From Pseudoxanthomonas sp. J31 (GTDB taxonomy: Bacteria; Pseudomonadota; Gammaproteobacteria; Xanthomonadales; Xanthomonadaceae): a stretch of 64,000 nucleotides of DNA. Below, piece after piece: positions 47,891 through 60,140 of this stretch. Position numbers and translations under genes: made by a program. A model generated the notes under the pieces. The model ran no database searches. It saw only the letters and a list, made by a program, of their open reading frames with translations, and had not been told where the DNA came from. Position 1 is the stretch's first letter, and every line of letters begins with the position of its first letter. The stretch spans positions 197,266 through 261,265 of the forward strand of contig NZ_KI783312.1 in NCBI RefSeq assembly GCF_000510725.1. Reading direction: 5' to 3'.

Positions 47891-48062
47891 TCTCTCATCC
47901 GGACTCTAGGGCGCGACCTGCGCGCCACAACCGTCGGCTCCGGCATTGGACCGGATCTGCTGACCCTCCGGATGGCCGGAGGCGCTCGCGGGCTCGCGCC
48001 TGTCCCGTTGCCGGGAACGGCGCCTACCGCCGGTGGGGAATTCCACCCCGCCCTGAAGACGT
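47891..48062 (-). ncRNA. FMN riboswitch (RFN element)
   Basis: The minus strand holds the RFN consensus blocks: CTTCAGGGCGGGGTGGAATT, CCCCACCGGCGGTA, CAGCAGATCCGGT, CGACGGT and CCGGATGAGAGAAG. It binds FMN and turns off riboflavin genes. It lies between ribD and ribE, so it controls ribE-ribBX-ribH(-nusB-thiL) but not ribD, which is upstream of it. About 150 nt separate it from the ribE start. Confidence 0.95.
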
Positions 48063-48160
48063 TTGGTTCTGTACTGGCTGCCGGCCAGGCCGGCGGCGGG
48101 ATTCTACCACCCTGCCCGCCAGGCCCCGCGGCAACGGCGGGACGCAGCGCCGCGGCGCGC

Positions 48161-49258
48161 TCAGTCCCGGGCCGGGCGCAGCAGCAGGCGGCGGTCCTCG
48201 CCCACCATCACCGACTCGACCAGTTGCAGGCGCAGGCGCTGGGCCATGGCCTCGATCCCCAGCCCCGCGAACAGCGGCCGCGCGGTATCGCCCAGGAGCA
48301 GCGGTGCCTGGTACAGCAGCAGCTCGTCGACCAGGCCGGCGCGCAGCAGCGCCCCGCACAGGGCCGGGCCTGCCTCGACCTGGACCTCGTTGATGTCGCG
48401 CGCCGCCAGCAGCCGCAGCGCGGCCTCCAGGTCCTGGCGGCCATCACGCAGCGGCACCGCGGCGAACTCCGCGTCCAGGCCCGGCGGCGGCACCGCGTCC
48501 GGGCCGTGCAGGTAAAGCGTGGGCGCCGAGCCGTCGCGCACCCTGGGCATGGCCAGGCTGCGCAGGCGGCTGTCGAGCACCACCCGCAGCGGCGGCTGGA
48601 ACGCGGTGTCGTCGCCCAGGCGCACGGTCAGCGCCGGGTCGTCGGCCAGCACGGTGTCGGCGCCGGTCAGGATCGCGCCGCTGCGCGCCCGCCAGCGCTG
48701 CACGTCCGCGCGCGCGGCCTCGCCGGTGATCCACTTGGACTCGCCGCTGGCCATCGCGGTGCGTCCGTCGAGGCTGGCGGCAAGCTTCACGCGCACCCAT
48801 GGCCGACCACGGGTGAAGCGCGACAGGAAGCCGAGGTTGAGTTCGCGCGCCTGCCGCTCCAGCAGCCCGGATGCCACCGCGATGCCGGCGGCCTGCAACC
48901 GGGCGAAACCGGCGCCATCGACCCGCGGGAACGGATCGCGCATGGCCGCCACCACCCGTGCCACGCCGGCGGCGACCAGGGCCTCGGCACACGGCGGCGT
49001 GCGGCCATGGTGGGCGCAGGGTTCCAGGGTCACGTAGGCGGTGCCGCCGCGCGCGTGCTCGCCGGCCTCGCGCAGCGCGAACACCTCCGCGTGTGGTTCG
49101 CCGGCACGCGGATGCCAGCCCTCGCCGACGATTTCCCCGCCCTGTGCGATCACGCAGCCGACCACCGGGTTCGGCCGCGCGGTGTACAGCCCGCGCTCGG
49201 CCAACCGCAGTGCGCGCGCCATGCAGGCGTGGTCGAAGGCGTCGAAGACATCGCTCAT
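48161..49258 (-). CDS. ribD: RibD, bifunctional deaminase/reductase
   Basis: A 365-residue protein. N-terminal cytidine-deaminase-like domain with zinc motif GEPHAEVFALREAGEHA and TLEPCAHHGRTPPCAEAL; C-terminal RibD_C reductase domain with WVRVKLAASLDGRTAMASGESKWITG. It performs the second and third steps of riboflavin synthesis. It precedes the FMN riboswitch and overlaps the GNAT gene upstream by ATGA. Confidence 0.96.
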   Translation of the reverse strand: MSDVFDAFDHACMARALRLAERGLYTARPNPVVGCVIAQGGEIVGEGWHPRAGEPHAEVFALREAGEHARGGTAYVTLEPCAHHGRTPPCAEALVAAGVARVVAAMRDPFPRVDGAGFARLQAAGIAVASGLLERQARELNLGFLSRFTRGRPWVRVKLAASLDGRTAMASGESKWITGEAARADVQRWRARSGAILTGADTVLADDPALTVRLGDDTAFQPPLRVVLDSRLRSLAMPRVRDGSAPTLYLHGPDAVPPPGLDAEFAAVPLRDGRQDLEAALRLLAARDINEVQVEAGPALCGALLRAGLVDELLLYQAPLLLGDTARPLFAGLGIEAMAQRLRLQLVESVMVGEDRRLLLRPARD

Positions 49259-49731
49259 CGGTGGTTCCCGCAGTCGATCGCAAGCACATGCACCTCCAGG
49301 GGGCCCAGCCGCAGCAGGTCGTGGTCGCGCCAGCCCAGCGTGCGGTACCAGCCGGCGACGTCGGGCCTGCAGTACAGGTACAGGACCGGCGTACCGAGCG
49401 CGCCGGCCTCGGCCACGGCGCGCGCCACCAGCGCGCGGCCGACGCCACGGGCACGCGCCTCCGGGCGCACGTACAGGCTGGCCAGCCAGGGCGAATACTG
49501 CGGGATGTCCGGATGGTCCTCGGCCAGCAGGCTCACCGAGCCCAACCAGTCGCCAGCCTCGTCCAGGGCGACCAGGGTCGAGGGGATGGTCGCGGCGCGG
49601 TCGTGCGAACGCAGCTCGACCAGCGCCTCCTCCACCGTCCAGTCCGGCAGCAGCGCGCCGAAGGCCTGCACGTGGGCCGCCGCCAGCCCGGCGGCATGCC
49701 CTGGATGCGCGCTGAGCCAGTCGATGCGCAC
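49255..49731 (-). CDS. GNAT family N-acetyltransferase
   Basis: A 158-residue acetyltransferase. The acetyl-CoA loop is seen as LASLYVRPEARARGVGRALVARAVAEA (R-x-x-G-x-G/A), followed by LYLYCRPDVAGWYRTLGWR. Substrate unknown. No ATG is present after nrdR; the GTG at 49731 (VRIDWLSAHP) is the best start, with a CTG four codons earlier overlapping the nrdR stop as an alternative. It is translationally coupled to both neighbours; the gene order nrdR-GNAT-ribD suggests only co-transcription. Confidence 0.8.
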   Translation of the reverse strand: MRIDWLSAHPGHAAGLAAAHVQAFGALLPDWTVEEALVELRSHDRAATIPSTLVALDEAGDWLGSVSLLAEDHPDIPQYSPWLASLYVRPEARARGVGRALVARAVAEAGALGTPVLYLYCRPDVAGWYRTLGWRDHDLLRLGPLEVHVLAIDCGNHR

Positions 49732-49739
49732 CGGCGTGC

Positions 49740-50282
49740 TCAGCGCTTCTTCGCCCGCTCGGCGACGCGCCCGTGGCCCGGCGGGACCACGCCCGCCGCT
49801 TCCAGCAACGGCAGCTGCTCGCTCGACGGCAGCCCGCGCTCCAGCTTCTCGATCTCCTCGCGGAAATCGGCCACGTCCTGGAAGCTTCGGTACACCGAGG
49901 CGAAGCGCACGTAGGCCACGTGGTCGAGCTTGCGCAGCTCGTCCATCACGAATTCGCCGATGCGCCGCGACGGCAGCTCGCGCTCGCCGCTCATGCGCAC
50001 CGCATGCACCACGGCGCGCACCGCGGCCTCGACCTGCTCCTCGGCCACCGGGCGCTTCTGCAGCGCGCGGTCGAAGCCCTGGCGCAGCTTCTTGGCGTCG
50101 AACTGCTCGCGGCGGCCGTCGCTCTTGATGATCGACGGCAGCTTCAGCTCGACCGTTTCCAGGGTGGAGAAGCGCTCTCCGCAGGCCTCGCATTCGCGGC
50201 GGCGGCGGATGGTGGCGCCGTCCTCGGACACGCGCGAGTCGATCACGCGGGTGTCGTTGTGCTGGCAGAAGGGGCAATGCAT
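49740..50282 (-). CDS. nrdR: NrdR, repressor of ribonucleotide reductase genes
   Basis: A 180-residue protein with an N-terminal zinc ribbon ([17 protein letters not shown]...CEACGERF) and an ATP-cone (about residues 49-139, [20 protein letters not shown]). It senses dATP/ATP and represses nrd operons. The C-terminal tail is about 25 residues longer than in E. coli. It lies between glyA and ribD, a common arrangement. Confidence 0.96.
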   Translation of the reverse strand: MHCPFCQHNDTRVIDSRVSEDGATIRRRRECEACGERFSTLETVELKLPSIIKSDGRREQFDAKKLRQGFDRALQKRPVAEEQVEAAVRAVVHAVRMSGERELPSRRIGEFVMDELRKLDHVAYVRFASVYRSFQDVADFREEIEKLERGLPSSEQLPLLEAAGVVPPGHGRVAERAKKR

Positions 50283-50404
50283 GGGTGTTCCTCAGCGGGC
50301 GCGGCCCGCGCGCGGCTTGCTGGCCATGGGCGCGCCGGCCGCGGCGGCCGCCGCCACGGGCATCGCCGGGTCCCGGGCGGCGACCGCCCGGGACCGGCCG
50401 CGGT

Positions 50405-51673
50405 TCAGCCGTAGACCGGGTACTTGCGGCACTGCTCGGTGACCTTCGCCTTGACGGCTTCGATCACGCTGTCGTCGTTCGGCGCGTCGAGCACGTCGGC
50501 GATCCAGTTGGCCAGGTCGATGCAATCCTGCTCGGTGTAGCCGCGGGTGGTCACCGCCGGGGTGCCCAGGCGCAGGCCCGAGGTCACGAACGGCGAGCGC
50601 GGGTCGTTGGGCACCGAGTTCTTGTTGACGGTGATGTGGGCGCGGCCCAGCGCGGCCTCCGCGTCCTTGCCGGACACGTCCTTGCCGATCATGTCCACCA
50701 GCATCAGGTGGTTCTGGGTGCCGCCGGAGACGATCTTGTAGCCGCGCGCGATCAGGGTGTTGGCCATGGCCTGGGCGTTCTTCACCACCTGCTGCTGGTA
50801 GGCCTTGAACTCCGGCTCCAGCGCTTCCTTGAACGCCACGGCCTTGGCCGCGATCACGTGCATCAGCGGACCGCCCTGGATGCCCGGGAACACGATCGAC
50901 TGCAGCTTCTTGGAGATGTCCTCGAACTTGTCGCCCGCGCCCCCGGCGGAGGCCAGGATGATGCCGCCGCGCGGGCCGCGCAGGGTCTTGTGGGTGGTCG
51001 AGGTGACCACGTGCGCGTGCGGCAGCGGGTTCGGGTACACGCCGGCGGCGACCAGGCCGGCGACGTGGGCCATGTCCACGAACAGGTAGGCGCCGACCTT
51101 GTCGGCGATGGCGCGGAAGCGCGCCCAGTCGACCACCTGCGAATAGGCGGAGAAGCCGGCCACCACCATCTTCGGCTTGTGCTCCACGGCCAGGCGCTCG
51201 ACCTCGTCGTAGTCGATCAGGCCCTGGTCGTCCACGCCGTACTGGATGGCGTTGAAGATCTTGCCGGAGGCGTTGACCTTGGCACCGTGGGTCAGGTGGC
51301 CGCCATGGGCCAGCGACATCCCCAGGATGGTGTCGCCCGGCTGCAGGAGGGCGAAGTAAACCGCCTGGTTGGCCTGCGAGCCGCTGTGCGGCTGCACGTT
51401 GGCGTAGTCGGCGCCGAACAGCTGCCTGGCGCGGTCGATGGCCAGCTGCTCGGCCACGTCGACGTACTCGCAGCCGCCGTAGTAGCGCTTGTGCGGATAG
51501 CCCTCGGCGTACTTGTTGGTCAGCACGCTGCCCTGGGCCTCCAGCACGCGCGGGCTGGCGTAGTTCTCGCTGGCGATCAGCTCGACATGGTCCTCCTGGC
51601 GGCGGGCCTCGTCGGCGATGGCCTGGGCCAGTTCGGGGTCGTAGGACGCAATACGGGCATCACGCGAGTACAT
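50405..51673 (-). CDS. glyA: GlyA, serine hydroxymethyltransferase
   Basis: A 422-residue PLP enzyme that interconverts serine and glycine, charging tetrahydrofolate. [55 protein letters not shown] and the Schiff-base Lys in [19 protein letters not shown] are all present. ATG at 51673 has TGGAG upstream. Likely first gene of a glyA-nrdR-GNAT-ribD transcript. Confidence 0.98.
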   Translation of the reverse strand: MYSRDARIASYDPELAQAIADEARRQEDHVELIASENYASPRVLEAQGSVLTNKYAEGYPHKRYYGGCEYVDVAEQLAIDRARQLFGADYANVQPHSGSQANQAVYFALLQPGDTILGMSLAHGGHLTHGAKVNASGKIFNAIQYGVDDQGLIDYDEVERLAVEHKPKMVVAGFSAYSQVVDWARFRAIADKVGAYLFVDMAHVAGLVAAGVYPNPLPHAHVVTSTTHKTLRGPRGGIILASAGGAGDKFEDISKKLQSIVFPGIQGGPLMHVIAAKAVAFKEALEPEFKAYQQQVVKNAQAMANTLIARGYKIVSGGTQNHLMLVDMIGKDVSGKDAEAALGRAHITVNKNSVPNDPRSPFVTSGLRLGTPAVTTRGYTEQDCIDLANWIADVLDAPNDDSVIEAVKAKVTEQCRKYPVYG

Positions 51674-51714
51674 CGGCGGCTCCAGCAGGCAGGAAAAAGG
51701 GGAAAGGCCGGCCA

Positions 51715-51720
51715 ATTGTA
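51715..51720 (-). promoter_or_regulatory. Possible -10 element (TACAAT) of glyA
   Basis: TACAAT on the minus strand, about 42 nt upstream of the glyA start in the gap after the RcnB-like gene terminator. No clear -35. Confidence 0.45.
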
Positions 51721-51776
51721 TGCCGGCCGCCGCCCCGGCGCCCGTACCGCGGCGGACGCGGCGGCCGCAAACGCAA

Positions 51777-51798
51777 CCGGCCACCCGAGGGTGGCCGG
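51777..51798 (-). terminator. Terminator of the RcnB-like gene
   Basis: CCGGCCACCC and GGGTGGCCGG form a perfect 10-bp stem with a 2 nt centre, followed on the minus strand by TTGCGTTTGCGG. A second hairpin with CCATGC/GCATGG arms lies directly after the stop codon at 51832. Confidence 0.6.
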
Positions 51799-51831
51799 CT
51801 GGCGGTCCATGCGCCCCTCCGGGGGCATGGC

Positions 51832-52260
51832 TCAATGGTGCAGGATCAGGTCGGCGATGATGCCGGTGGCGATCGCCACCAGGAGCATGTTGCCGTGGTC
51901 GTCGCGCACCCAGTGGTGGCCGTGCGGCGGCGGGCGCAGGTGGTAGTGGGAGTAGTCGTGCACCACGTAGACCGGGCCGTGGTAGTGGTCGTGGAAGCGC
52001 TGGCCGCGGGCCCAGACGTGGCGCGGCGGCGGGGGCGGCGCCGGGCGGTGGTGGACCACGACCCGCGGCGGCGCGTGGTGGTGCCCGGGGCGGTAATGGG
52101 AACGGTTGTCGCGGCGGTGGTGCGCCGGGCCTCGGTCGTGGCCCCGGTTCCAGCCATGGCGGTCATGGTGGCGGTCACCGGCCGCTTCGGCCTGGGGGAC
52201 CGCTGCGCCGAGGCCCAGCACGGCCGCGACGGTCAGGGCGATCAGGTGGGTGCGCTTCAT
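51832..52260 (-). CDS. His-rich periplasmic RcnB-like protein
   Basis: A 142-residue protein with a Sec signal peptide ([20 protein letters not shown], cleavage near AEAAG), then a low-complexity region rich in His, Arg, Asp and Pro (about 28-85). The C-terminal part has [21 protein letters not shown] and [14 protein letters not shown], followed by the hydrophobic [19 protein letters not shown]. The Y-x-L-PPPxGxxWVR pattern is that of the RcnB/YohN family, linked in E. coli to nickel and cobalt homeostasis. The many His suggest metal binding; the function here is untested. Confidence 0.75.
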   Translation of the reverse strand: MKRTHLIALTVAAVLGLGAAVPQAEAAGDRHHDRHGWNRGHDRGPAHHRRDNRSHYRPGHHHAPPRVVVHHRPAPPPPPRHVWARGQRFHDHYHGPVYVVHDYSHYHLRPPPHGHHWVRDDHGNMLLVAIATGIIADLILHH

Positions 52261-52412
52261 GGGGCGGCTCTCCCGCTGTGGTGACGCCTCCATCTTGCTC
52301 ACGCCGCCTGAACGGATCGCCCCGCGAAACCGGTTCCAGCCGGGTCCGCGCCGCGCGCGTTCAGGATCCAGCCAGCCGCCGGCGGCGCCCGGCAGGCGCC
52401 CCGGCGGCGGGC

Positions 52413-52418
52413 TATAAT
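52413..52418 (+). promoter_or_regulatory. Consensus -10 (TATAAT) of ettA
   Basis: A perfect TATAAT in a GC-rich background, 65 nt upstream of the ettA start. The -35 region is GC-rich and unrecognisable. Confidence 0.6.
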
Positions 52419-52483
52419 TCGCGATTCCCCAGATTCCTACGCCGCCTGCCCGCCGGGCCAGGCGGATTGCGCACGGAGAGACC

Positions 52484-54148
<1,665 letters not shown>

Positions 54149-54154
54149 GCTTCC

Positions 54155-54186
54155 ACCGGCCGCCCCGCGCGGCCGGTGCCTTTTCC
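54155..54186 (+). terminator. Intrinsic terminator of ettA
   Basis: ACCGGCCGC and GCGGCCGGT form a 9-bp stem with a 5 nt loop, followed by GCCTTTTCC. It lies 6 nt after the ettA stop and 27 nt before the permease gene, so the latter probably has its own promoter or relies on read-through. Confidence 0.8.
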
Positions 54187-54212
54187 AGCCCCCGCCAGGC
54201 CGGAGCCTGCCC

Positions 54213-55529
<1,317 letters not shown>

Positions 55530-55615
55530 GCCGGGGCCCGTCGCGGGATGGCCGGGCCTCCTTCGCGCCGGAGTCCGGTGCGCGCGCTTGCGCACCAGGC
55601 ATCCCGCCGCCTCCG

Positions 55616-56350
55616 TCACGCCTGTGCCGCCAGCCGTGCCCGCTTGCGCGCCACCAGGCGGCCGACGTTGTGCAGCGAGGCCAGCATCAGATAGGCGCCC
55701 TCCAGCCAGCCGCTGCGGTGCAGCGACGCCACCTCTGCGTCGGCAGCGTCGCCAGCCGCGCGCGGTCGATCGCGTGGAAGCCGGTCAGCCGCCCGGACGT
55801 GGTGGCGTCGAACTGCAGTTCCAGCTCCACCGGCTGGATCAGTCCGAGCCGGTCGAACTCGGCGTACATCCGCCACGCCGCCTGCACCCCGTCGTGGATC
55901 CCGCGCAGCACCCGGATGACGTACTCCAGGTACGGGCTCTGCCCGCCCTGCGGCAGGAACACGGGCACGCCATCCGGCGCGCCCACCCGCGGGTGGTCCA
56001 GGTCGACGTGGACCACCGGCTCGAGGATTTCCCGGCCGTGCTCGACCCGCGGCTGGAACCCGATCAGGAACGGGCCCTTGGCGACGTAACCGGGCAGGTA
56101 GGCCGCTTCCCAGCATCCATCCTGCAGCAACAGGTTCTCGTCCCGGTCGAATCCGAGCAGGGCGAACGCCTCCCACCCGGAGTCGTCGGCATTGCGCTTG
56201 AGCAGGATCGGGTAATCCCGCAGCAGTTCGGCGAACTCTGTGGGGAACGCCGGGACCGCGCCCACCGCATCACCGAACTGCGGGCCGTGCCCCAGCGCCA
56301 CCCTGAGGTCGCGGTGGGCCTCGTTTGTCCAGCAGCTCGTAACGCGCCAT
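55616..56350 (-). pseudogene. SapC-family gene disrupted by two frameshifts
   Basis: Three frames together give one SapC-type protein of about 244 residues. It begins MARYELLDK at 56350, shifts at AAA near 56331-56335 into NEAHRDLRVALGHGPQFG and onward through FAELLRDYPILLKRN, LLQDGCWEAAYLPGYV and IQPVELELQFD, then shifts again near 55745-55750 into AEVASLHRSGWLEG and LMLASLHNVGRLVARKRARL. The first change looks like one extra base (AAA for AA), the second like one missing base (CC for CCC), so they compensate. The second SapC copy at 63.8 kb is intact as far as seen. Real decay and sequencing error in homopolymers are both possible. Confidence 0.8.
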
Positions 56351-56419
56351 TCCCCCTCCTGCCCTTCGTCCACGCCGGAACCGGCACGGGCGCCCCGCCC
56401 TCCGGTCCGCGCCCGTGCA

Positions 56420-56447
56420 GGGGGCCGCTGCCCGCGCAGCGGCCCCC
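56420..56447 (-). terminator. Strong hairpin after the TonB receptor gene
   Basis: GGGGGCCGCTGC and GCAGCGGCCCCC pair over 12 bp with a 4 nt loop, 28 nt after the receptor stop and before the sapC pseudogene start. There is no T-tract, so it may attenuate or stabilise rather than terminate. Confidence 0.45.
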
Positions 56448-56475
56448 GCGCCAAACCGGCGCTCACCCGCCAGGA

Positions 56476-59400
56476 TCAGAACTTGTAGCGCACGCCCAGC
56501 ATGTAGCGCGGTGCCTGGTCGACCAGGCGCACGATCTGGCTGCCAGTACGGCCGTGCCAGCGCACGTCCTCGCCGGTCAGGTTGATCGCCTCCAGGCTGA
56601 AGGCCCACTGGTCGTCGAGCTGGTAGGTGACGCTCAGGTCGATCTGGTCGTACTCCTCCACGTAGTACGGGTTGTGCGAGGCGTCGTCCTGGTTGCTGAG
56701 GATCAGGTACTCGTCGCGCCAGTTCCACGCCAGGCGGGCCGACCACCCGTACTTCTCGTACATCAGCATCAGGTTGGCGGTGTCGCTGAGGCCCAGCAGG
56801 GCGAACTGCTCGGCGATGGACGCGTTGTTGAAGCCGACGTCGCCGTTGACGATGGTGTAGTTGGCGTAGATGCCGAAGCCGGTGTCGCCGAAGAAGTACT
56901 GGCCGGCCAGTTCCCAGCCGTTGAGCTTGGCGGTGTGCTGGTTGACCGGCCGGCTGATGTTGAACTCGTACAGCGGGTCGGTCGGCAGGCCCTCGATGTC
57001 GTAGCGGCTTTCCATCTCCAGCGCCTGGCTGCCGTTGTAGGCCGCCAGCCCCCCGGTCTCGGTGGCGTTGCGCAGCATGGCCAGGGCGGTGAACAGGTTG
57101 GTGTCGCTGGCCGCGCAGGCGCTGTCGGGATTGCCGCCGGCCGCCTGCACCTGGGCCACGCAGTCCGCGCTGTCCAGGAACGCCAGCGCCGCCAGCGCAT
57201 CCGGGCCCGAGGTCGGGTCGGTCAGGTCGTACATCGTGCCCCTCTCGACCGCGGTACCCAGGAAGTTGTTGACCGACTTGTTCCAGTAGGTCGCGCTCAG
57301 GTAGCTGGCATCGGCGAAGTACCACTCCAGGGCCAGGTCGACGTTGTTGGACTCCAGCGGCCGCAGCTTGGTGTTCTGTGCGTCGGCCGAGCCACGGCTG
57401 GATTCGTTCAGCAGCACCGAGCCATTCGGGCGGTTCACGTTGCCGGGGCCGGCGGCCAGGCTGGTGAACGGCGCGCGGGCGATGGTGCGGCCGAAGGAGG
57501 CGCGGCCCTTCAGGGTATCGGTGAAGTCGATCGAGAAATCCAGGTTCGGCAGGATGTAGCTGTAGCTGTTCGTGTCCCTGTACACCGTCGCGTCGCCCGG
57601 AGCGCCGTCCTTGATCTGGAAGTCGTTGTTGGACTGCCAGTTGATGGCCGCGCGGTTGGCCACCACGTTGACCGCCTCCACGTCGGTGGTCTCGTAGCGC
57701 AGGCCGAGCCGGGTGTTCACCGGCCGGCCGGCGAGCTGGCCCTCCAGGTCCACCTGGAAATACGCCGCGTGGGTCTTCTCCTCAACCATGCTGTTGGTGT
57801 TGAGGATCGGGTTGAGCCCGATGTCCGAGCCGTAGACGTCCCGTGCCCACTCCGCCAGCCCGCCGGCATTCCCGCGGAAGCCGCTGCGGAACGCGCCCGG
57901 GGCGCTGAAGTCGTCGAACATGCCGACCACGTCGTACGGGGTCAGCAGGCCCATCAGCCCGTTCTGCACGTCGCTGGCGACGTTGTCCACGCTCCAGTTG
58001 CCGAGCGTGTTGAAGTTCTCGGAATTGTTCTGCTGGCGCAGGGTGACCGTGGAGCTGTCCACGCCGAACTGGAAGCGGCCGTCGTCGAACACCCATTCGC
58101 CGTCGATGCGGCCCTGCTTGATCTCCGACTCCTGGCGCTGGGCGTTGATGCGCAGGACCTGGGAGCCGACCTGGCCCTCCTGCCAGGGCGGGTTGACCTG
58201 GCCGTTGGTGCCGGCCTGGGCGTCGGCCAGGGTCGGGTACCAGGTACGCGTGCCGATCGGCAGGCCGTTGTTGAACCGCAACTCCTGGGCATAGTGGCCG
58301 CCGCAGTTGGGTGCACCGGTGCCGACGCAGTTGTTGGTGCCGGCCACGCTGACGTACAGCGCGCCGCCGCCGGTCAGCGGGTCGTTCGGCTTGCTCTCGG
58401 TCTTGGAGTTGTGGGCGTCGAAGCTCAGGCGCAGGCTGTCGTTGACCCGCCAGTCGACGTTGAGGCCGATCTGGTTGAACTCGTACTTCTGCGCGTTGCG
58501 CTGCTGCTCCATGCCGAAGTCCTTGAACGGCGAGGAGCCGGCGGTGGAGATCTCGCGGATGTAGACCGGGGTGGCGATCGCGCCGCTGCGGTCGAACTCG
58601 ACGTGCGTGTAGGCGTCGTTCTGCAGCCACATGCCCATCTCGCCGCGCTTTTCGGTGATCTCGTTGGTCGAGTGGGTGTAGTCCAGGGTGAACACGACGT
58701 CGTCATTGGGCGCGAACTGCAGCACGGCCTGCGCGTTGACGCGCTCGCGCTGGAAGTCCGAGAACGCGTAGCGGATGTCGTTCGGCCGCGCGTACAGCTC
58801 ACCCACCTCCGGGGCGTTGACCACGGCGGGGTTGCCGGGCATCGAGCCGGTCCATTCCTGCACGTTCCATGCGTTCTCGGTGGCTTGGGTCGAGCCGGCG
58901 CGGCGCTTCTGCTGGCTGGCGCTCAGGCTGATGCCCCAGGCCTTGTCCGGATTGGCGTAGCTGAAGATGCCGGACACTTCCGGGGTGATGTCGGTGCCGA
59001 ACGGCTGCGACTTGTCGTAGACGCCCTTGACGCCGGCGCTGGCGACCACCTCGCCGCCGCGGTTGTTGAACGGACGCGCGGTGAGGATGTTGATGGTGGC
59101 GCCGATGCCGCCGGAGGGAACATGCGCCTGGCCGGTCTTGTAGACCTCCAGGCCGCTGACCGCCTCCGACGCCAGCTGCGCGAAGTTGAACGCGCGGGTA
59201 CCACCGTCCACGCCGCCCACTGCCACCTGCCCGGGCGATCCGAACGCGTCCGCGCCGGGGACCTGGCGGCCGTTGAGGGTGACCATGTTGAACTGCGGGC
59301 CGAAGCCGCGCGCGGTGACCTGGGCGCCTTCGCCGTCGCGGCGCTCGATCGAGATGCCGGTGATGCGTTGCAGGGACTCTGCAAGGTTGGTGTCGGGGAA

Positions 59401-59619
59401 CTTGCCGATGTCCTCGGCGCTGACCGCGTCCACGATGCCCGCGGAATCTCGCTTGATGTTCATCGCCTGGTCGAGGCTGCTGCGCAGGCCGGTGACCTGC
59501 ACGGCGTCGAGCTGGGTTGCATCCTGCGCGTCCTGCGCGAACGCCGGGTTGACCACGATCATGCCGCCGACGACGGTGAACATCGCCCGCGAGCGGAACT
59601 TCTTCAGCTTATGGTTCAT
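56476..59619 (-). CDS. TonB-dependent outer-membrane receptor
   Basis: A 1047-residue receptor. Signal peptide 1-28 (cleavage AFA-QD), a TonB-box-like LDAVQVTG at about 37-44, then a plug domain with SAEDIGKFPDTNLAESLQR, ITGISIERRDGEG and VSGLEVYKTGQA, and a long beta-barrel ending in aromatic LGVRYKF. The plug type (IGKFPDxNLAEALQRxTGVxIxR) is that of the large xanthomonad/Caulobacter receptors associated with carbohydrate uptake. No N-terminal signalling extension is seen. ATG at 59619 has AAGGA 9 nt upstream. A 797 bp non-coding region precedes it, and a candidate LacI-type operator lies about 90 bp upstream. Confidence 0.95.
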   Translation of the reverse strand: MNHKLKKFRSRAMFTVVGGMIVVNPAFAQDAQDATQLDAVQVTGLRSSLDQAMNIKRDSAGIVDAVSAEDIGKFPDTNLAESLQRITGISIERRDGEGAQVTARGFGPQFNMVTLNGRQVPGADAFGSPGQVAVGGVDGGTRAFNFAQLASEAVSGLEVYKTGQAHVPSGGIGATINILTARPFNNRGGEVVASAGVKGVYDKSQPFGTDITPEVSGIFSYANPDKAWGISLSASQQKRRAGSTQATENAWNVQEWTGSMPGNPAVVNAPEVGELYARPNDIRYAFSDFQRERVNAQAVLQFAPNDDVVFTLDYTHSTNEITEKRGEMGMWLQNDAYTHVEFDRSGAIATPVYIREISTAGSSPFKDFGMEQQRNAQKYEFNQIGLNVDWRVNDSLRLSFDAHNSKTESKPNDPLTGGGALYVSVAGTNNCVGTGAPNCGGHYAQELRFNNGLPIGTRTWYPTLADAQAGTNGQVNPPWQEGQVGSQVLRINAQRQESEIKQGRIDGEWVFDDGRFQFGVDSSTVTLRQQNNSENFNTLGNWSVDNVASDVQNGLMGLLTPYDVVGMFDDFSAPGAFRSGFRGNAGGLAEWARDVYGSDIGLNPILNTNSMVEEKTHAAYFQVDLEGQLAGRPVNTRLGLRYETTDVEAVNVVANRAAINWQSNNDFQIKDGAPGDATVYRDTNSYSYILPNLDFSIDFTDTLKGRASFGRTIARAPFTSLAAGPGNVNRPNGSVLLNESSRGSADAQNTKLRPLESNNVDLALEWYFADASYLSATYWNKSVNNFLGTAVERGTMYDLTDPTSGPDALAALAFLDSADCVAQVQAAGGNPDSACAASDTNLFTALAMLRNATETGGLAAYNGSQALEMESRYDIEGLPTDPLYEFNISRPVNQHTAKLNGWELAGQYFFGDTGFGIYANYTIVNGDVGFNNASIAEQFALLGLSDTANLMLMYEKYGWSARLAWNWRDEYLILSNQDDASHNPYYVEEYDQIDLSVTYQLDDQWAFSLEAINLTGEDVRWHGRTGSQIVRLVDQAPRYMLGVRYKF

Positions 59620-59703
59620 TGGGGGGAGTCCTTGGCACTGGGGGGTTGGCGGCTATCCGGCGTGCGCTGGCGCGTGCGGACCGGGGGTGGCCGCCGTTAC
59701 GCC

Positions 59704-59723
59704 GATAGACAGCGCTGGACATC
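59704..59723. promoter_or_regulatory. Candidate LacI-family operator (core CAGCGCTG)
   Basis: The site GATAGACAGCGCTGGACATC is an imperfect palindrome with 14 of 20 symmetrical positions and a perfect CAGCGCTG core. Several LacI-family operators of xanthomonad TonB-receptor loci are centred on AGCGCT. It lies about 90 bp upstream of the receptor ATG. Confidence 0.45.
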
Positions 59724-60124
59724 GGGAACGCATGTACATCCTGGTACCTCCATCTCTCGGGCTTGCGAACGGGTGGTGTCCTTCGACCTCCGGCTCCGGT
59801 CCGGACGGCGCGTGCCGGCCGTGCTGGCTCGCCAGCTGCGGGACGGACTGCCTGGTCGGCGATCGGGATGGGCGCATTCTTCCGCGCGCCACTGCGCTGA
59901 CAGGTGCCTTTCGATCGACCTGCGCGGCGGGCGCCTGTCAACGCGGGGCGAAGGGATAACAGCTGTCCTGCAGTGTGTCCAAGCACGGCGCGGCGTTATT
60001 GACACTTGCTATCGCGGCATCCGCACGGAAGCACGAGCCTGCGGTTCGGCGCTGCAAGCGATGCTTGCGAGCGCCCGCCATGCGGACGCTTGCTGCCGGC
60101 GCCGCGGCATTTCAAAACGACATG

Positions 60125-60140
60125 GCAATCAGCGCATTGC
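60125..60140. promoter_or_regulatory. Inverted repeat GCAAT-CAGCGC-ATTGC
   Basis: A perfect 5-bp inverted repeat around CAGCGC, sharing its centre with the site at 59704-59723. It lies 506 bp upstream of the receptor gene and about 280 bp beyond the oxygenase gene. It may be a second operator. Confidence 0.35.

Noticed and set aside
59999-60004. Perfect TTGACA on the plus strand in the gap before the TonB receptor
   Set aside because: No -10 at a proper distance and no plus-strand gene follows.
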